From Massilibacteroides sp. (GTDB lineage: Bacteria > Bacteroidota > Bacteroidia > Bacteroidales > Tannerellaceae): a stretch of DNA of 64,000 nucleotides. The notes below the pieces were generated by a model. The model did not search any database and was not told the DNA's origin. It worked only from the letters and a program-made list of their open reading frames with translations. The translations under genes were made by a program, and so were the position numbers. The stretch lies in assembly GCF_028705895.1 (NCBI RefSeq), contig NZ_JAQWCQ010000004.1:39738-103737 (forward strand), written 5' to 3'. This document shows positions 48,512-59,729 of the stretch, piece by piece; the first letter of the stretch is position 1; each line of letters begins with the position of its first letter.

Positions 48512-50974
48512 ATGATGAAAAAGAGAACGAAACTATTTACAGAAGAAGTGTACGACGATTTAGAAGATAATATTGGTGTTGTTATGCCAATACTAACAGA
48601 TTGTGATGTGGACGAAGATTTTATGGAGGGTATGGACACGGTTGGCAAAACAGTGCCTGTCTTGCCGCTTCGTAATATGGTGCTTTTCCCGGGTGTTGCT
48701 ATACCTGTAGTTGTGGGAAGACCGAAGTCCATGAAATTAATCAAAGAAGCCGCACAAAAGAAATTCTTGATAGGCGTTGTCTGTCAGAAAGATATGGAGA
48801 TAGATGATCCCCAGATTGAGGATTTATATTCGGTAGGTGTGATTGGTGAGATCGTTCGCGTGCTGGAAATGCCGGATGGAGCGACTACGGTTATTATACA
48901 AGGGAAAAAACGGTTTAAATTAGACGAGATAACAGAAACGGAACCTTTTCTGAAAGGTCAGATTACCCTGTTGGATGATAAACTTCCCGGGAAGAATGAT
49001 CGCGAGTTTGAAGCGCTGACATCTACGATTAAGGATTTAACAACGAAAATGTTAAGTGCGCTTCCAAATCCGCCGCGTGACTTGATCTTCTCAATAAAGA
49101 ATAATAAGAATCTACAATACCTGATTAATTTTTCAGCCAGTAATATTCCAAGTGGAGCTTCAGAAAAACAACAACTCTTGTTGATTGATAATCTCAAAGA
49201 ACGGGCTTATCGTTTGCTGTTTATCTTGAATAGGGAGTATCAGTTGATTGAACTTAAGGCGTCTATTCAGATGAAAACGCATGAAGACATTAATCAGCAA
49301 CAGAAAGAGTATTTTCTTCAGCAACAAATAAAGACCATACAAGAAGAACTGGGTGGAAACATCAATGAACTTGAGATTAAAGAGCTGAGAGATAAGGCTG
49401 CAAAAAAGAAATGGTCAAAAGAGGTCGCAGAGATTTTTGAGAAGGAAATCCGTAAATTGGAACGGTTGCACCCGCAATCGCCCGACTTTTCGATACAAAC
49501 ACAATATGTGCAGATGATTGTAAATTTACCTTGGGGTGAATATAGCAAGGATAATTTCAACTTGAAGCGTGCAGAGAAGGTGCTGAACCGGGATCATTAT
49601 GGACTTGAAAAGGTGAAAGAACGTATTATCGAGCATCTCGCCGTTCTGAAATTGAAAGGAGATATGAAGTCGCCTATTATTTGCCTTTACGGTCCTCCGG
49701 GAGTAGGAAAGACCTCACTCGGAAAGTCGATAGCAGAGGCGCTGAACAGGAAATACGTGCGTGTATCCTTAGGCGGTTTACACGATGAAGCAGAAATAAG
49801 AGGGCACCGTCGTACGTATATCGGCGCTATGTCCGGACGTATTATTCAAAATATACAGAAGGCCGGTACTTCCAATCCTGTTTTTGTATTGGATGAAGTA
49901 GATAAAATTACGAGTGATTTTAAAGGTGATCCATCTTCTGCTTTGCTTGAGGTGCTTGATCCCGAACAAAATACAACTTTTCATGATAACTACTTGGATA
50001 TTGACTATGATTTGAGCCGGGTTATGTTTATTGCCACGGCAAATAATCTGAATACGATTTCTCAACCGCTGTTGGATCGTATGGAGTTGATTGAGGTAAG
50101 TGGCTATATATTGGAAGAAAAAGTGGAAATTGCAGCCCGTCATCTGGTGCCGAAACAATTGGAATCGCATGGTATTCCTAAAGGAAAGGTCTCTTTTCCG
50201 AAGAAATCCCTACAACTGATTGTCGAATCTTATACGCGCGAGAGTGGAGTGCGTGAATTGGATAAAAAGATAGCAAAAGTGGTGCGTAAGATTGCTAAAC
50301 GATTTGCTATGGGTGACGATTCTCAAGTACAGGTTACGGCTGATCTGGTGAAGGAATTTCTTGGTGCAGTTGAATATACGCGTGATAAATATCAGGGTAA
50401 TGAATATGCCGGTGTTGTTACAGGCTTGGCGTGGACGGCTGTAGGAGGGGAGATCCTTTTTGTCGAATCAAGCCTGAGTAAAGGAAAAGGTGAAAAGCTC
50501 ACCTTGACCGGCAATTTAGGTGATGTTATGAAAGAGTCGGCTATGCTGGCACTTGAATATATTCGTTCGCACGCAAATCTGTTTGGTATTAAAGGAGAAA
50601 TGTTTGAAAACTGGAACGTACATATTCACGTGCCCGAAGGAGCAATTCCCAAAGACGGACCAAGTGCCGGTGTTACAATGGTTACTTCGCTTGTTTCGGC
50701 CTTCACACAACGGAAGGTAAAACCGAATCTGGCTATGACCGGAGAAATTACATTAAGAGGCAAGGTGTTGCCTGTAGGCGGAATCAAGGAGAAGATACTT
50801 GCTGCTAAACGTGCCGGAATTAAAGATCTCATTCTCTGTGAGGAAAACCGAAAGGATGTAGATGAGATCAAATCGGATTATCTGAAAGGTTTATCTTTCC
50901 ATTATGTAAAAGACATTGCAGATGTGATTGCTTTTGCTCTGACTGATGAAGTCGTTAAAAATCCTCAGTTCTGA
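48512..50974 (+). CDS. lon: ATP-dependent endopeptidase Lon
   Basis: LPLRNMVLFPGV N-domain, GPPGVGKTSLGKSIAEAL, PKDGPSAGVTMVTSLVSA catalytic Ser motif. Start set to ATG 48512/48515. Confidence 0.98.
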   Translation: MMKKRTKLFTEEVYDDLEDNIGVVMPILTDCDVDEDFMEGMDTVGKTVPVLPLRNMVLFPGVAIPVVVGRPKSMKLIKEAAQKKFLIGVVCQKDMEIDDPQIEDLYSVGVIGEIVRVLEMPDGATTVIIQGKKRFKLDEITETEPFLKGQITLLDDKLPGKNDREFEALTSTIKDLTTKMLSALPNPPRDLIFSIKNNKNLQYLINFSASNIPSGASEKQQLLLIDNLKERAYRLLFILNREYQLIELKASIQMKTHEDINQQQKEYFLQQQIKTIQEELGGNINELEIKELRDKAAKKKWSKEVAEIFEKEIRKLERLHPQSPDFSIQTQYVQMIVNLPWGEYSKDNFNLKRAEKVLNRDHYGLEKVKERIIEHLAVLKLKGDMKSPIICLYGPPGVGKTSLGKSIAEALNRKYVRVSLGGLHDEAEIRGHRRTYIGAMSGRIIQNIQKAGTSNPVFVLDEVDKITSDFKGDPSSALLEVLDPEQNTTFHDNYLDIDYDLSRVMFIATANNLNTISQPLLDRMELIEVSGYILEEKVEIAARHLVPKQLESHGIPKGKVSFPKKSLQLIVESYTRESGVRELDKKIAKVVRKIAKRFAMGDDSQVQVTADLVKEFLGAVEYTRDKYQGNEYAGVVTGLAWTAVGGEILFVESSLSKGKGEKLTLTGNLGDVMKESAMLALEYIRSHANLFGIKGEMFENWNVHIHVPEGAIPKDGPSAGVTMVTSLVSAFTQRKVKPNLAMTGEITLRGKVLPVGGIKEKILAAKRAGIKDLILCEENRKDVDEIKSDYLKGLSFHYVKDIADVIAFALTDEVVKNPQF

Positions 50975-51002
50975 GTAGATAAATAGCATACATTCAGAAA
51001 AT

Positions 51003-51046
51003 AAAAAAGGTCTAAATTTCCAATGCCGGAATTTTAGACCTTTTTT
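51003..51046. terminator. Bidirectional rho-independent terminator between lon and DUF5606 gene
   Basis: AAAAAAGGTCTAAA...TTTAGACCTTTTTT. Confidence 0.85.
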
Positions 51047-51064
51047 AAATCGTTATAATTTGAT

Positions 51065-51517
51065 TTATTCTTTTTCAGAGTCGGTTGTCTTTTCTTCTGT
51101 TGACTCTTCTTTTGTTTCTTCCGGTTTAGGCGAAAAATCCGTAATTCCCGCTCCGATTAATATATTATACCAACCGATAAGTTTCTTTATATCACTTGGG
51201 TAAACGCGGTCACGATCAAAATCGGGAAGGATTTCTTCAAAAAACTTACGTAGTTCGTCAGGATAGGAGCTTAGTTGTTTTGTATCTACTTTTTCTCCGT
51301 TTTTCTTGTCTCTTAAGGTCGTAAGAACTTCATGCAATGGCACCTCTTCACTATTGGTATAAATAGCAATATCACCTAATGATATTACTTTGTCCTTAGC
51401 GTACGCCGGTATTCTTTTTTTATCTACTAAAGATTCGATAATCAACATGTTTTTCCCGTGGGAAACCAATTGATATAATCCGGGTTTCCCCGAAACAGAC
51501 AAAATAGTCTTCAACAT
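51065..51517 (-). CDS. DUF5606-like conserved Bacteroidota protein
   Basis: MLKTILSVSGKPGLYQLVSHGKNMLIIESL; acidic/Ser-Thr-rich C-terminal tail. Confidence 0.8.
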   Translation of the reverse strand: MLKTILSVSGKPGLYQLVSHGKNMLIIESLVDKKRIPAYAKDKVISLGDIAIYTNSEEVPLHEVLTTLRDKKNGEKVDTKQLSSYPDELRKFFEEILPDFDRDRVYPSDIKKLIGWYNILIGAGITDFSPKPEETKEESTEEKTTDSEKE

Positions 51518-51643
51518 AATACTTTCCTTTTCTTCTTAGCGTTAAACTTTAAAGTTACAAATGTACGATAAGGAGTGGGAATAAGAAACATCTTATAGTA
51601 TAAAAAACGTTTCTCTATTAAAAGTCAACTGATTTGTGATGTC

Positions 51644-52222
51644 TTAAGAATGTAAAGAGGTAAGTAGGGCATAGATCTGAGGAATGAGGGCTTTCTGATC
51701 GTCATTATAGATGACAAAATCCGAACGTTCTTTTTTTATTTCTTCAGGTAGTTGATGTTTTATTCGTTGTCTGATGTTATCTTCTGTTGTATAATCCCTG
51801 CTGCATGCTCGTTTGATACGTATGGCTTCAGGAGCATAGACGGTTACCGTTTTATCCACTAATGAATCAAATCCTGATTCGAATAATATTGCAGATTCAA
51901 TTGCACAGAGATCACCTTTCTGTTCTTGTACCCATTTTATGAAAGCTCTTCCCACTTCCGGGTGAACGATGTTATTTACTGTTTGCAATCTTTTAGGATC
52001 ATTGAAAATGATAGAAGCCAACCTTTTTTTATCTAATCCCTGGTCTGTGTAAAGGTCGTTCCCGAATAACTCACAAAGGGCTTTTCGTATATTCTGAGAC
52101 GTATTTATCAATAATTTAGCTTCTGTATCTGCAATAAATACCGGAACGCCGGATAACGAGAGTATCTCTGATACAACCGATTTTCCACTTCCTATGCCGC
52201 CGGTGATACCTATCCTGATCAT
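51644..52222 (-). CDS. coaE: Dephospho-CoA kinase
   Basis: IGITGGIGSGKSVVSEIL P-loop, FIADTEAK, HPEVGRAF. Confidence 0.96.
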   Translation of the reverse strand: MIRIGITGGIGSGKSVVSEILSLSGVPVFIADTEAKLLINTSQNIRKALCELFGNDLYTDQGLDKKRLASIIFNDPKRLQTVNNIVHPEVGRAFIKWVQEQKGDLCAIESAILFESGFDSLVDKTVTVYAPEAIRIKRACSRDYTTEDNIRQRIKHQLPEEIKKERSDFVIYNDDQKALIPQIYALLTSLHS

Positions 52223-53229
52223 TTTGATGTAATCGCTTGTTCAATGATAAATTCAACTTTACTGGGAACGAGACTGTAATTCTGTATCCAGTCCGGTTGT
52301 TGCTCTAACCGGATTGGGATTGATCCGGACACGTATTGCTCCAAGTCGGTATATTTTATGCGGATAGTAAAATTGTCCTCGTTCAGGTTTTTGTATTTGC
52401 TAAGGGGTATATTGCAATTAACCTTAACTGTCGGTGGAAATATCCTTACACTGTAATTTTGCGGGATGCCAACGCAGACGACCGGTATTTCGAGCGTTTT
52501 TTCCGTAAACTCTTCAATCGGAATCGCTATGGATACATAGGCCTGTCCGAAGGTAACGCCCGGAATAGTCTCTAACGCTATACTTTTTGAAATGGACTTC
52601 TTTACATTTTTCACCTCTAAATATTCCGTTTTTATTTCAGAAATGGAGTCAAGAATGTTTTGAGTCGAGAAGATGTCTATCATGGTAGGAGCAATGGTTA
52701 TTTCTCCGGAAATTCCGTATCCGTCATTTGGAAGAACGGAACCGTTAAATTTAATGGGGACTTTCTTCTGTTTTCTTTTGCTTGTCTGGATTTCAATAGA
52801 GGTGGGAGAAAATCTGTGAAGTTGAGTTGTGTTGAATAGTTGTTTTTGTATATGGCTTTCAATCTCTTCCTGGCTAACAACTAATACTCCGTTTTTATTA
52901 CGTGCTTTTTTATATTCAACCTCAATAGGAGCAATAATCCTTCCTATGGAATAGTTTAGTAACACATTCCCTTTGTCTTTTACAAACACAATAATCTCCT
53001 TTGGCGGAGTTTGCGTAAAGGCTACATCCGCCGGAATATCTTTGTATCTGACCGGAATTGTTATTTCTATTTCATATTCTTCATTCATGCTCTGTAAAAT
53101 CCAAAAGCCGAATGATAACATTAGAAAAGAAAAAAAGATTAAAACTTCTTTCCAACTTTGACGATGTAAAAAAGCTTTAATCTTTCTCTGGACAGACTTG
53201 ATACTTTCGTTTTCCTCAAGTCGCGGCAT
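52219..53229 (-). CDS. YbbR-like domain-containing protein
   Basis: One N-terminal TM then YbbR-like repeats; overlaps coaE by 4 nt. Confidence 0.8.
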   Translation of the reverse strand: MPRLEENESIKSVQRKIKAFLHRQSWKEVLIFFSFLMLSFGFWILQSMNEEYEIEITIPVRYKDIPADVAFTQTPPKEIIVFVKDKGNVLLNYSIGRIIAPIEVEYKKARNKNGVLVVSQEEIESHIQKQLFNTTQLHRFSPTSIEIQTSKRKQKKVPIKFNGSVLPNDGYGISGEITIAPTMIDIFSTQNILDSISEIKTEYLEVKNVKKSISKSIALETIPGVTFGQAYVSIAIPIEEFTEKTLEIPVVCVGIPQNYSVRIFPPTVKVNCNIPLSKYKNLNEDNFTIRIKYTDLEQYVSGSIPIRLEQQPDWIQNYSLVPSKVEFIIEQAITSK

Positions 53230-53240
53230 ATTCGTTTGTA

Positions 53241-53543
53241 TTATTTTGCGTCTTCAGAAGAAGCGAAGACTGAGGTTTTATCTACTTTTATTTTTACACC
53301 ATCAGCAATTTCTATAATCATATAAACATCACCGATTTCTTTTATTTTACCATAGATTCCACCAGATGTGATCACTCGATCACCAGTCTGTAATGCTTCA
53401 CGCGCTTTTTGAATTTCTTTTTGCTTTTTTTGTTGCGGACGAATCATGAAAAAATAGAAGATTGCAACCATTGCTACAATCATAATAATTCCAGGTATCT
53501 GAGATTGTCCCCCAGCAGCTTGTAAGATAATTAATAAGTTCAT
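53241..53543 (-). CDS. yajC: Preprotein translocase subunit YajC
   Basis: FYFFMIRPQQKKQKEIQKAREALQTGDRVITSGGIYGKI. Confidence 0.96.
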   Translation of the reverse strand: MNLLIILQAAGGQSQIPGIIMIVAMVAIFYFFMIRPQQKKQKEIQKAREALQTGDRVITSGGIYGKIKEIGDVYMIIEIADGVKIKVDKTSVFASSEDAK

Positions 53544-53599
53544 ATTTACTTGTTTATTGTTTTATCAAATTCAGATATTTGCAAATGTAATGATAATAA

Positions 53600-54526
53600 T
53601 TAATCTTTAAATAACAAGTTCTCCTTTTTTAACTCGGAGACAATTGAATCAAGAATACCATTGATAAAGACACCACTCTTTGGAGTGCTGTAGTATTTAG
53701 CAATGTCTATGTACTCATTTAGCGTAACGTTAATTGGGATCGAGGGGAAAGACGTGATTTCTGCCAGAGCCACCTGCATTATTATTAGGTCCATATTTGC
53801 GATTCGTTCTGTTTCCCAGTTTTTCATATGACGACTTATACGTTCGCGGTACTCAACCCCTTTCAACAAGGTTTGTCTGAATAATAATACGGCAAATTCG
53901 CGATCTTCTTCATCCTTGAACATGGGAAGAAGTGGTTGATTTGCTCCATTGCTCTCTTCAAACTTTTTTATTGTTTTCAAAGTGAAGGTCTGGACTATTT
54001 CTATATCATCATTCCAGTAGATGCTTTTGTCTTCCAGGTAATCTTCTACCATTTCGTTTGTACAGATAATCTTTTTAAATACCTGTCTCCAGAACTCTTT
54101 ATCTACCTCATACGAATCTTCTTCGTTGGATATATATTCCTGATAAATATCCGAATTAAGAATAAGCTCTAATGCATCCTTAATAAAATCGGCATCGTTA
54201 CTCCACGATATTCCATTCTCGGATATCTGCGCTTTAAGATCTGTGTTTTCTTCAAGCTGCGCAATAAATCGGTTGTTGATAAATCGCGTGTTAGGATTCA
54301 ACTCTTCTTCTGTCGGCATATATTTATGCCTGCGATTGTCTAAAATACGTTTTTGAAGATTCGTGATGTCTATGAGCAGGAGAAGAAAATAATGATATAA
54401 GTCGTACGACTTTTGTAAACTGAATAGTAATTCTTTTTCCGCAGTTTTCAGGTCTTTGTTTCCGTTTTGATAATAAGCGTATATTATCTGTAAAACTTTA
54501 ATACGGATTAAAATTCTGTTGATCAT
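53600..54526 (-). CDS. nusB: Transcription antitermination factor NusB
   Basis: NusB C-terminal signature (ANMDLIIMQVALAEITSFPSIPINVTLNEYIDIAKYYSTPKSGVFINGILD), long Bacteroidota form. Confidence 0.93.
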   Translation of the reverse strand: MINRILIRIKVLQIIYAYYQNGNKDLKTAEKELLFSLQKSYDLYHYFLLLLIDITNLQKRILDNRRHKYMPTEEELNPNTRFINNRFIAQLEENTDLKAQISENGISWSNDADFIKDALELILNSDIYQEYISNEEDSYEVDKEFWRQVFKKIICTNEMVEDYLEDKSIYWNDDIEIVQTFTLKTIKKFEESNGANQPLLPMFKDEEDREFAVLLFRQTLLKGVEYRERISRHMKNWETERIANMDLIIMQVALAEITSFPSIPINVTLNEYIDIAKYYSTPKSGVFINGILDSIVSELKKENLLFKD

Positions 54527-54758
54527 TGTTTGAAGGAGCTTCTTTTAATTTATTAAATAAGGCTGCAAATTTAATTATTCTTTTGTGAATAAGGCTGTTT
54601 ATAGGATTAAATAAATATATATAGTTCTGTAATTTTTTAATTTTGTGTGTGTTATGTATTATTTTACTCATCTAAAATAGTGTATATTTTAAAAAAAATG
54701 TACATATTTGAACCAGTATTTAGTAAATGAGAGAGTGTTTACAGTAATTTTTGCAGAT

Positions 54759-55115
54759 ATGGAAGATTCAATTAAGAAAACTTATGTTGAAAGTGGGGAT
54801 AAGGAAATAGTTTATTCTAAAGCCATAAAGGCAGGGAAACGGATTTACTATTTGGATGTTAAGAAGAATCTTAAGAATGATTTGTTTTTAGCTATAACGG
54901 AAAGCAAAAAGATACAATCCCGTGATGGAGGGAATGTTTCTTTTGAAAAGCATAAAATCTTTTTGTATAAAGAAGATTTTCAGAAATTTATGGATGGGAT
55001 GACGGATGTTATCTCTTTTATAAAAGAACACGGTATAGAAAAGGAAGACGAAAAAAAACCGACTGATAAGAAAACAGAAGAAGACGGAGATATTAAGCTT
55101 GATATCGAATTTTGA
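54759..55115 (+). CDS. DUF3276 / PUR-alpha-like nucleic-acid-binding protein
   Basis: VYSKAIKAGKRIYYLDVKKNLKNDLFLAITESKK; start set to ATG 54759. Confidence 0.85.
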   Translation: MEDSIKKTYVESGDKEIVYSKAIKAGKRIYYLDVKKNLKNDLFLAITESKKIQSRDGGNVSFEKHKIFLYKEDFQKFMDGMTDVISFIKEHGIEKEDEKKPTDKKTEEDGDIKLDIEF

Positions 55116-55130
55116 GTTTAACTAAAAATA

Positions 55131-55176
55131 AAACAACAAGCGGCTTGTTCTATAAAGAGTAAGCCGCTTGTTGTTT
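55131..55176. terminator. Bidirectional rho-independent terminator
   Basis: AAACAACAAGCGGCTT...AAGCCGCTTGTTGTTT between convergent genes. Confidence 0.9.
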
Positions 55177-55201
55177 ACATTGATAATGTACTTTTTCAAT
55201 T

Positions 55202-55372
55202 TTAATCTGCAGGGTGGATTGCTTCAGTTGGACATACATCCGCGCAAGTTCCACAATCAGTACACATTTCAGGATCAATATGATAAATATCCCCTTCTGA
55301 TATTGCAGATACAGGACACTCGTCTATGCAAGTTCCACACGCAATACAATCTTCGCTAATTACGTAAGCCAT
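55202..55372 (-). CDS. 2[4Fe-4S] ferredoxin
   Basis: 56 aa, absent from ORF track: MAYVISEDCIACGTCIDECPVSAISEGDIYHIDPEMCTDCGTCADVCPTEAIHPAD; two CxxCxxCxxxCP motifs. Confidence 0.96.
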   Translation of the reverse strand: MAYVISEDCIACGTCIDECPVSAISEGDIYHIDPEMCTDCGTCADVCPTEAIHPAD

Positions 55373-55517
55373 TTTCTAAACGTTTAAATTAAACACCATT
55401 AGTTCCTGCAAAAATATTATAAATATTTGTAGTAAAAAAACATAAACCTTTTAATTTTCGCATACTTCCGAGTTATTGCAATAAGTTTATTCGTTCTTCG
55501 TTATAGTAATAAAAATA

Positions 55518-56228
55518 GTGGGAAAATTGAAACGTCTGTTTTTATTCATAAGTTTAGGTTGTTTGGTTTCAGTATTGGCTTTGGCTCAACGAGAACGACC
55601 TAAAAATCAGCCATACGCTGATTTTAAAATGTTTCATCTTGGCTTTCATGTCGGAATCCATGCTCAGGATCTTATCCTGACGAATACGGGTGTATCCGAA
55701 AATGGTGAGATTCTTTTTGCCGAAGTACCTTCGTATTCTCCCGGATTTAGTGTCGGTGTGATAGGAGATATGTTCATGAATCCGTATATGAACCTTCGCT
55801 TTACTCCCTCTTTGCATTTTGGAGATAAAAAAATAACATATATCGAACAGAGCACACAAGAGACTTTTACTACGGATGTCCGTTCCAGTTATCTTAGTTT
55901 TCCGTTAGGTGTGAAATATACTGCGGTAAGATTGAATAATTACAGGCCTTATCTTTATGGAGGTGTTTACGGGGCTTTTGATCTGGGCAGAAAGAAAGGA
56001 AATCCGATATTGTTGAAAGGAGCAGACTTTGGTGTTGAGATCGGTTTTGGATGTGATCTTTATTTGCCGTACTTTAAGTTATGTCCGGAATTGAAGTTTA
56101 GCTTTGGTCTTGTTGACTTGCTGGAGAAGAATCGTGAAGATTTAAATGATACGGAAACGATCAAATATACCAATGCTCTTTCGAAAGCTACATCACGAAT
56201 GATTGTGCTTACTTTTAATTTCGAATAA
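55518..56228 (+). CDS. porT: Outer membrane beta-barrel protein, PorT-like
   Basis: Signal peptide, FKMFHLGFHVGIHAQDLILTNTG, barrel strands ending VLTFNFE; PorT assignment by resemblance. Start is GTG. Confidence 0.65.
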   Translation: MGKLKRLFLFISLGCLVSVLALAQRERPKNQPYADFKMFHLGFHVGIHAQDLILTNTGVSENGEILFAEVPSYSPGFSVGVIGDMFMNPYMNLRFTPSLHFGDKKITYIEQSTQETFTTDVRSSYLSFPLGVKYTAVRLNNYRPYLYGGVYGAFDLGRKKGNPILLKGADFGVEIGFGCDLYLPYFKLCPELKFSFGLVDLLEKNREDLNDTETIKYTNALSKATSRMIVLTFNFE

Positions 56229-57033
56229 ATAGCTCTAAATAAATATAGGCGGCAGGAACTGCCATGATGATACTGTCAAATCTGTCAAGAATTCCGCCAT
56301 GACCTGGCAGTATATTGCCCGAATCCTTCACTTTTAATGTTCTTTTCAATAAAGATTCCGTCAGATCTCCCCAAGTTGCAAATACAACAATGGTTGAAGC
56401 AAGACCTAACCAATTGTACCATGAAATCTCTACAAAATAACACGATGCCCAATAGGCGACTAATAATACAAATGTTATTCCTCCCAAAAAGCCTTCCCAT
56501 GATTTCTTTGGAGAAATGCGTTCGAACAACCGTCTTTTCCCAATAGTGGAACCTACTAAATAAGCTCCGGTATCATTAATCCATACAAAAACGAATATGG
56601 CAAATAATGGAATTACAGAATAGTTTCCACCTTCTATAGCGACTAAATTCAATAATGAAAATGATCCGGCTGCGTAAATTTGAATGAAAAGAAGGTTTGC
56701 CCAGTTGCTGATAGGGTTCTCTGCTTTGTAATAAAGTTCCATAATAAAGATACTCAGGACGAATAACAAATAGGGCAGAAATATATCTTCATTAGCAATT
56801 CCGTAATTATACATAAAAGTGGAAGCAAAAAGATATACTCCTCCTAAAACCTGTGTACTGCGTTTAATCAGGTTTGTTCCTTTTCCATATAATAATCCGT
56901 ACAATTCCCATACAGTAAGCCCGGTGATTATACCGAATAGCACGAGAAAAGTATATGCACTATACCATATGCCACTAATGATGACGACTACGAATATTAG
57001 CCCGGTAAATGCACGGATTATCAGATTTTTCAA
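56215..57033 (-). CDS. cdsA: Phosphatidate cytidylyltransferase
   Basis: SPKKSWEGFLGG, GDLTESLLKRTLKVKDSGNILPGHGGILDRFDSI. Confidence 0.97.
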   Translation of the reverse strand: MKNLIIRAFTGLIFVVVIISGIWYSAYTFLVLFGIITGLTVWELYGLLYGKGTNLIKRSTQVLGGVYLFASTFMYNYGIANEDIFLPYLLFVLSIFIMELYYKAENPISNWANLLFIQIYAAGSFSLLNLVAIEGGNYSVIPLFAIFVFVWINDTGAYLVGSTIGKRRLFERISPKKSWEGFLGGITFVLLVAYWASCYFVEISWYNWLGLASTIVVFATWGDLTESLLKRTLKVKDSGNILPGHGGILDRFDSIIMAVPAAYIYLELFIRN

Positions 57034-57058
57034 GGTTACTGAGTTTTATGGATGAAAC

Positions 57059-59086
57059 TTATTCTTCTTTTTCCTCTACGGTTGTTTCCGCAGCTTTTTC
57101 TTCAACAGGATGGTCTGGCTGCTCTTCCTTGGGAGCGTTGGTTTTCTTTTCTTGTTGTTCTAATATTTCTTCGCTGCGGGATACCCAAAGACGTTTTCCG
57201 AAAATATGTTCTACATCTTCTGTATAGATCACTTCTCGTTCTAACAGTACTGTCGCAAGCTTATTATGTCCTTCTGAATTTTCCGACAAAATTTGTTTTG
57301 CCCGTGCGTATTGTTCATTGATGATCTTTTGTACTTCGGTATCGATCAGTCTGGCTGTTTCTTCACTATATGGTTTTGTGAACCCCCATTCCTGACCTGT
57401 AGAATCATAATAATTAATATTAGGTAAAGCTTCGCTCATGCCAAAGTAAATAACCATAGCTAAAGCTTGTTTGGTTACTCTTTCCAAATCATTGGATGCA
57501 CCTGTCGAAATTTTACCAAGAAAGATTTCTTCAGCAGCACGTCCGCCTAAGGTCGCACACATTTCATCCAACAACTGTTCTTTCGTTGTTATCTGTCGCT
57601 CTTCAGGCAGATACCAAGCTGCACCTAAAGCTTTTCCACGCGGTACGATCGTAACCTTTACCAATGGATTGGCGTGTTCCAGTAACCAGCTAAGAGTTGC
57701 ATGCCCTGCTTCGTGAAAGGCTATACTTCTTCGCTCTTCCGCAGTTGTAATCTTAGTCCGTTTTTCCAAACCGCCGACTATACGATCTACTGCATTCATA
57801 AAATCTTCCTTTTGAACAAAACTTTTGCCATTACGTGCGGCTATTAACGCGGCTTCATTACATACATTGGCTATGTCGGCTCCGGAGAATCCCGGGGTTT
57901 GTCTTGCCATGAATTCCGCATCAACGCTATTGTCTATTTTGATTGGACGTAAATGTACTCCGAAGATTTCTTTTCGTTCATTTAAATCGGGCAGTTCTAC
58001 ATGTATCTGACGGTCAAAACGTCCTGCGCGGAGAAGTGCCTTGTCCAAGACATCCGCACGGTTTGTTGCCGCAAGGATGATTACGCCACTGTTAGAACCA
58101 AATCCATCCATTTCTGTCAGTAATTGATTCAGTGTATTTTCTCGCTCGTCGTTGCTGTTCATATTCGCATTTTTACCACGCGCACGTCCAACAGCGTCGA
58201 TCTCATCGATAAAGACAATACAAGGGGCTTTCTCCTTTGCCTGACGGAATAAATCACGTACACGCGATGCTCCAACACCAACAAACATTTCAACAAAATC
58301 CGAACCGGATAGAGAGAAGAACGGCACATTTGCCTCACCTGCCACAGCTTTAGCAAGCAGCGTTTTACCTGTTCCCGGAGGTCCTACAAGTAAGGCTCCT
58401 TTCGGTATTTTACCTCCAAGTTCTGTGTATTTTCCGGGATTTTTAAGGAAAGAGACGATTTCTTCAACTTCCTGTTTGGCTTCTGATAACCCGGCGACAT
58501 CCTGGAAAGTAACCTTATGATCATTATCTTTATCAAACAGTTGAGCTTTCGCCTTTCCTACATTAAATACACCACCGGGGCCGCCTCCTGCGTTACCGGA
58601 CATACGTTTCATAATAAATATCCAGAGGAATATGAATAGTATCCAAGGCGCTAATGATATAAAGAAATTAAGAAAAGCATCTTCTCCCTCTTCATATCTT
58701 ATTTGTGTGTCGATATTGTTTTCCTTAACCGTTCTGTCATAAAAATCCGAGAATTTGTCTGATGAAGGGATCTTTACTAATATTTTAGGAGAAGAACCAA
58801 GCTTGTCTGCATTTTCAGAAAAGACTTCTTTGACCTTATCGCTTTTTACAGTAGCCTCCAATAAGTTTTTTTTGTTGAAAACTGTAATCTTTTCAAAGGA
58901 ATTCTCCTGAGCAAACTTTTGAAACTCTGTCCAGCCTATTTCTTTAGTCACTGAAGAGTCACTTATAAAATAAAGTGCTCCTAACATTATAAATATAAGC
59001 CCATACATCCAATAGATGTTGAAGCGAAACATTTTTTGTTTATTATCTTTTGAAGGCTTATTAAACATATTCTTATTTTTATTCAT
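57059..59086 (-). CDS. ftsH: ATP-dependent zinc metalloprotease FtsH
   Basis: [42 protein letters not shown] zinc motif. Confidence 0.98.
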   Translation of the reverse strand: MNKNKNMFNKPSKDNKQKMFRFNIYWMYGLIFIMLGALYFISDSSVTKEIGWTEFQKFAQENSFEKITVFNKKNLLEATVKSDKVKEVFSENADKLGSSPKILVKIPSSDKFSDFYDRTVKENNIDTQIRYEEGEDAFLNFFISLAPWILFIFLWIFIMKRMSGNAGGGPGGVFNVGKAKAQLFDKDNDHKVTFQDVAGLSEAKQEVEEIVSFLKNPGKYTELGGKIPKGALLVGPPGTGKTLLAKAVAGEANVPFFSLSGSDFVEMFVGVGASRVRDLFRQAKEKAPCIVFIDEIDAVGRARGKNANMNSNDERENTLNQLLTEMDGFGSNSGVIILAATNRADVLDKALLRAGRFDRQIHVELPDLNERKEIFGVHLRPIKIDNSVDAEFMARQTPGFSGADIANVCNEAALIAARNGKSFVQKEDFMNAVDRIVGGLEKRTKITTAEERRSIAFHEAGHATLSWLLEHANPLVKVTIVPRGKALGAAWYLPEERQITTKEQLLDEMCATLGGRAAEEIFLGKISTGASNDLERVTKQALAMVIYFGMSEALPNINYYDSTGQEWGFTKPYSEETARLIDTEVQKIINEQYARAKQILSENSEGHNKLATVLLEREVIYTEDVEHIFGKRLWVSRSEEILEQQEKKTNAPKEEQPDHPVEEKAAETTVEEKEE

Positions 59087-59115
59087 AAACGTATCAACGA
59101 TGTATTATGAGAAAA

Positions 59116-59475
59116 TCAGTCCAAATCAGGAATGCTGGTGACTTTTGAGTCAGACCATAATGTTTCCAAATTATAGAACTCCCGTTTTTCCGGCAGAAAG
59201 ATATGAACAAGAACTGTGCCATAATCCATACCGATCCATTCCGCCTGCTGTTTCCCATCTACGGATAATGGTTTTTCTCCTGCTTCTTTGCGTGCGAAAT
59301 CCCAGGCCGAGTCTGATAATGCCGCAACTTGTGTAGGCGTATTTCCTTCACAGATAATCATGAATTGACATATGGCACCGGAGAGGTGGCTCATATCTAC
59401 TGTTACAATCTTCTTGCCTTTCTTTTCCTGCAAGCCGTTTATCAATGTTTTAACTAAATTTTTTGTTTGATTCAT
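59116..59475 (-). CDS. rsfS: Ribosome silencing factor RsfS
   Basis: VDMSHLSGAICQFMIICEGNTPTQV, EAEWIGMDYGTVLVHIF-type motif; start set to ATG 59475. Confidence 0.94.
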   Translation of the reverse strand: MNQTKNLVKTLINGLQEKKGKKIVTVDMSHLSGAICQFMIICEGNTPTQVAALSDSAWDFARKEAGEKPLSVDGKQQAEWIGMDYGTVLVHIFLPEKREFYNLETLWSDSKVTSIPDLD

Positions 59476-59653
59476 TCCTATTCTAATGGGTCTGTTTGAA
59501 TTGGCAAATATACTTCTTAAATTTATGACGAACACTGTCGTTACGAAAATTAATTGTTCTGTATAGAAACAATATAGCTTTCATAAAGTTTACAAGGGGT
59601 GGAAGGAGAGGGGGGGATATGAAAAAAGCCATCCGTGTCGGACAGCTTTTCTG

Positions 59654-59727
59654 AGCCTCTTGTCGGATTCGAACCAACGACCCCGAGATTACAAATCACG
59701 TGCTCTGGCCAACTGAGCTAAAGAGGC
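59654..59727 (-). tRNA. tRNA-Thr (anticodon TGT)
   Basis: GCCTCTTTAGCTCAGTTGGCCAGAGCACGTGATTTGTAATCTCGGGGTCGTTGGTTCGAATCCGACAAGAGGCT: 7-bp acceptor stem, GGTTCGAATCC T-arm, TGT anticodon. Confidence 0.95.
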
Positions 59728-59729
59728 AG

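Noticed and set aside
55168-55359. 63-aa plus-strand ORF
   Set aside because: It is the shadow of the minus-strand 2[4Fe-4S] ferredoxin gene, which carries intact cysteine motifs.
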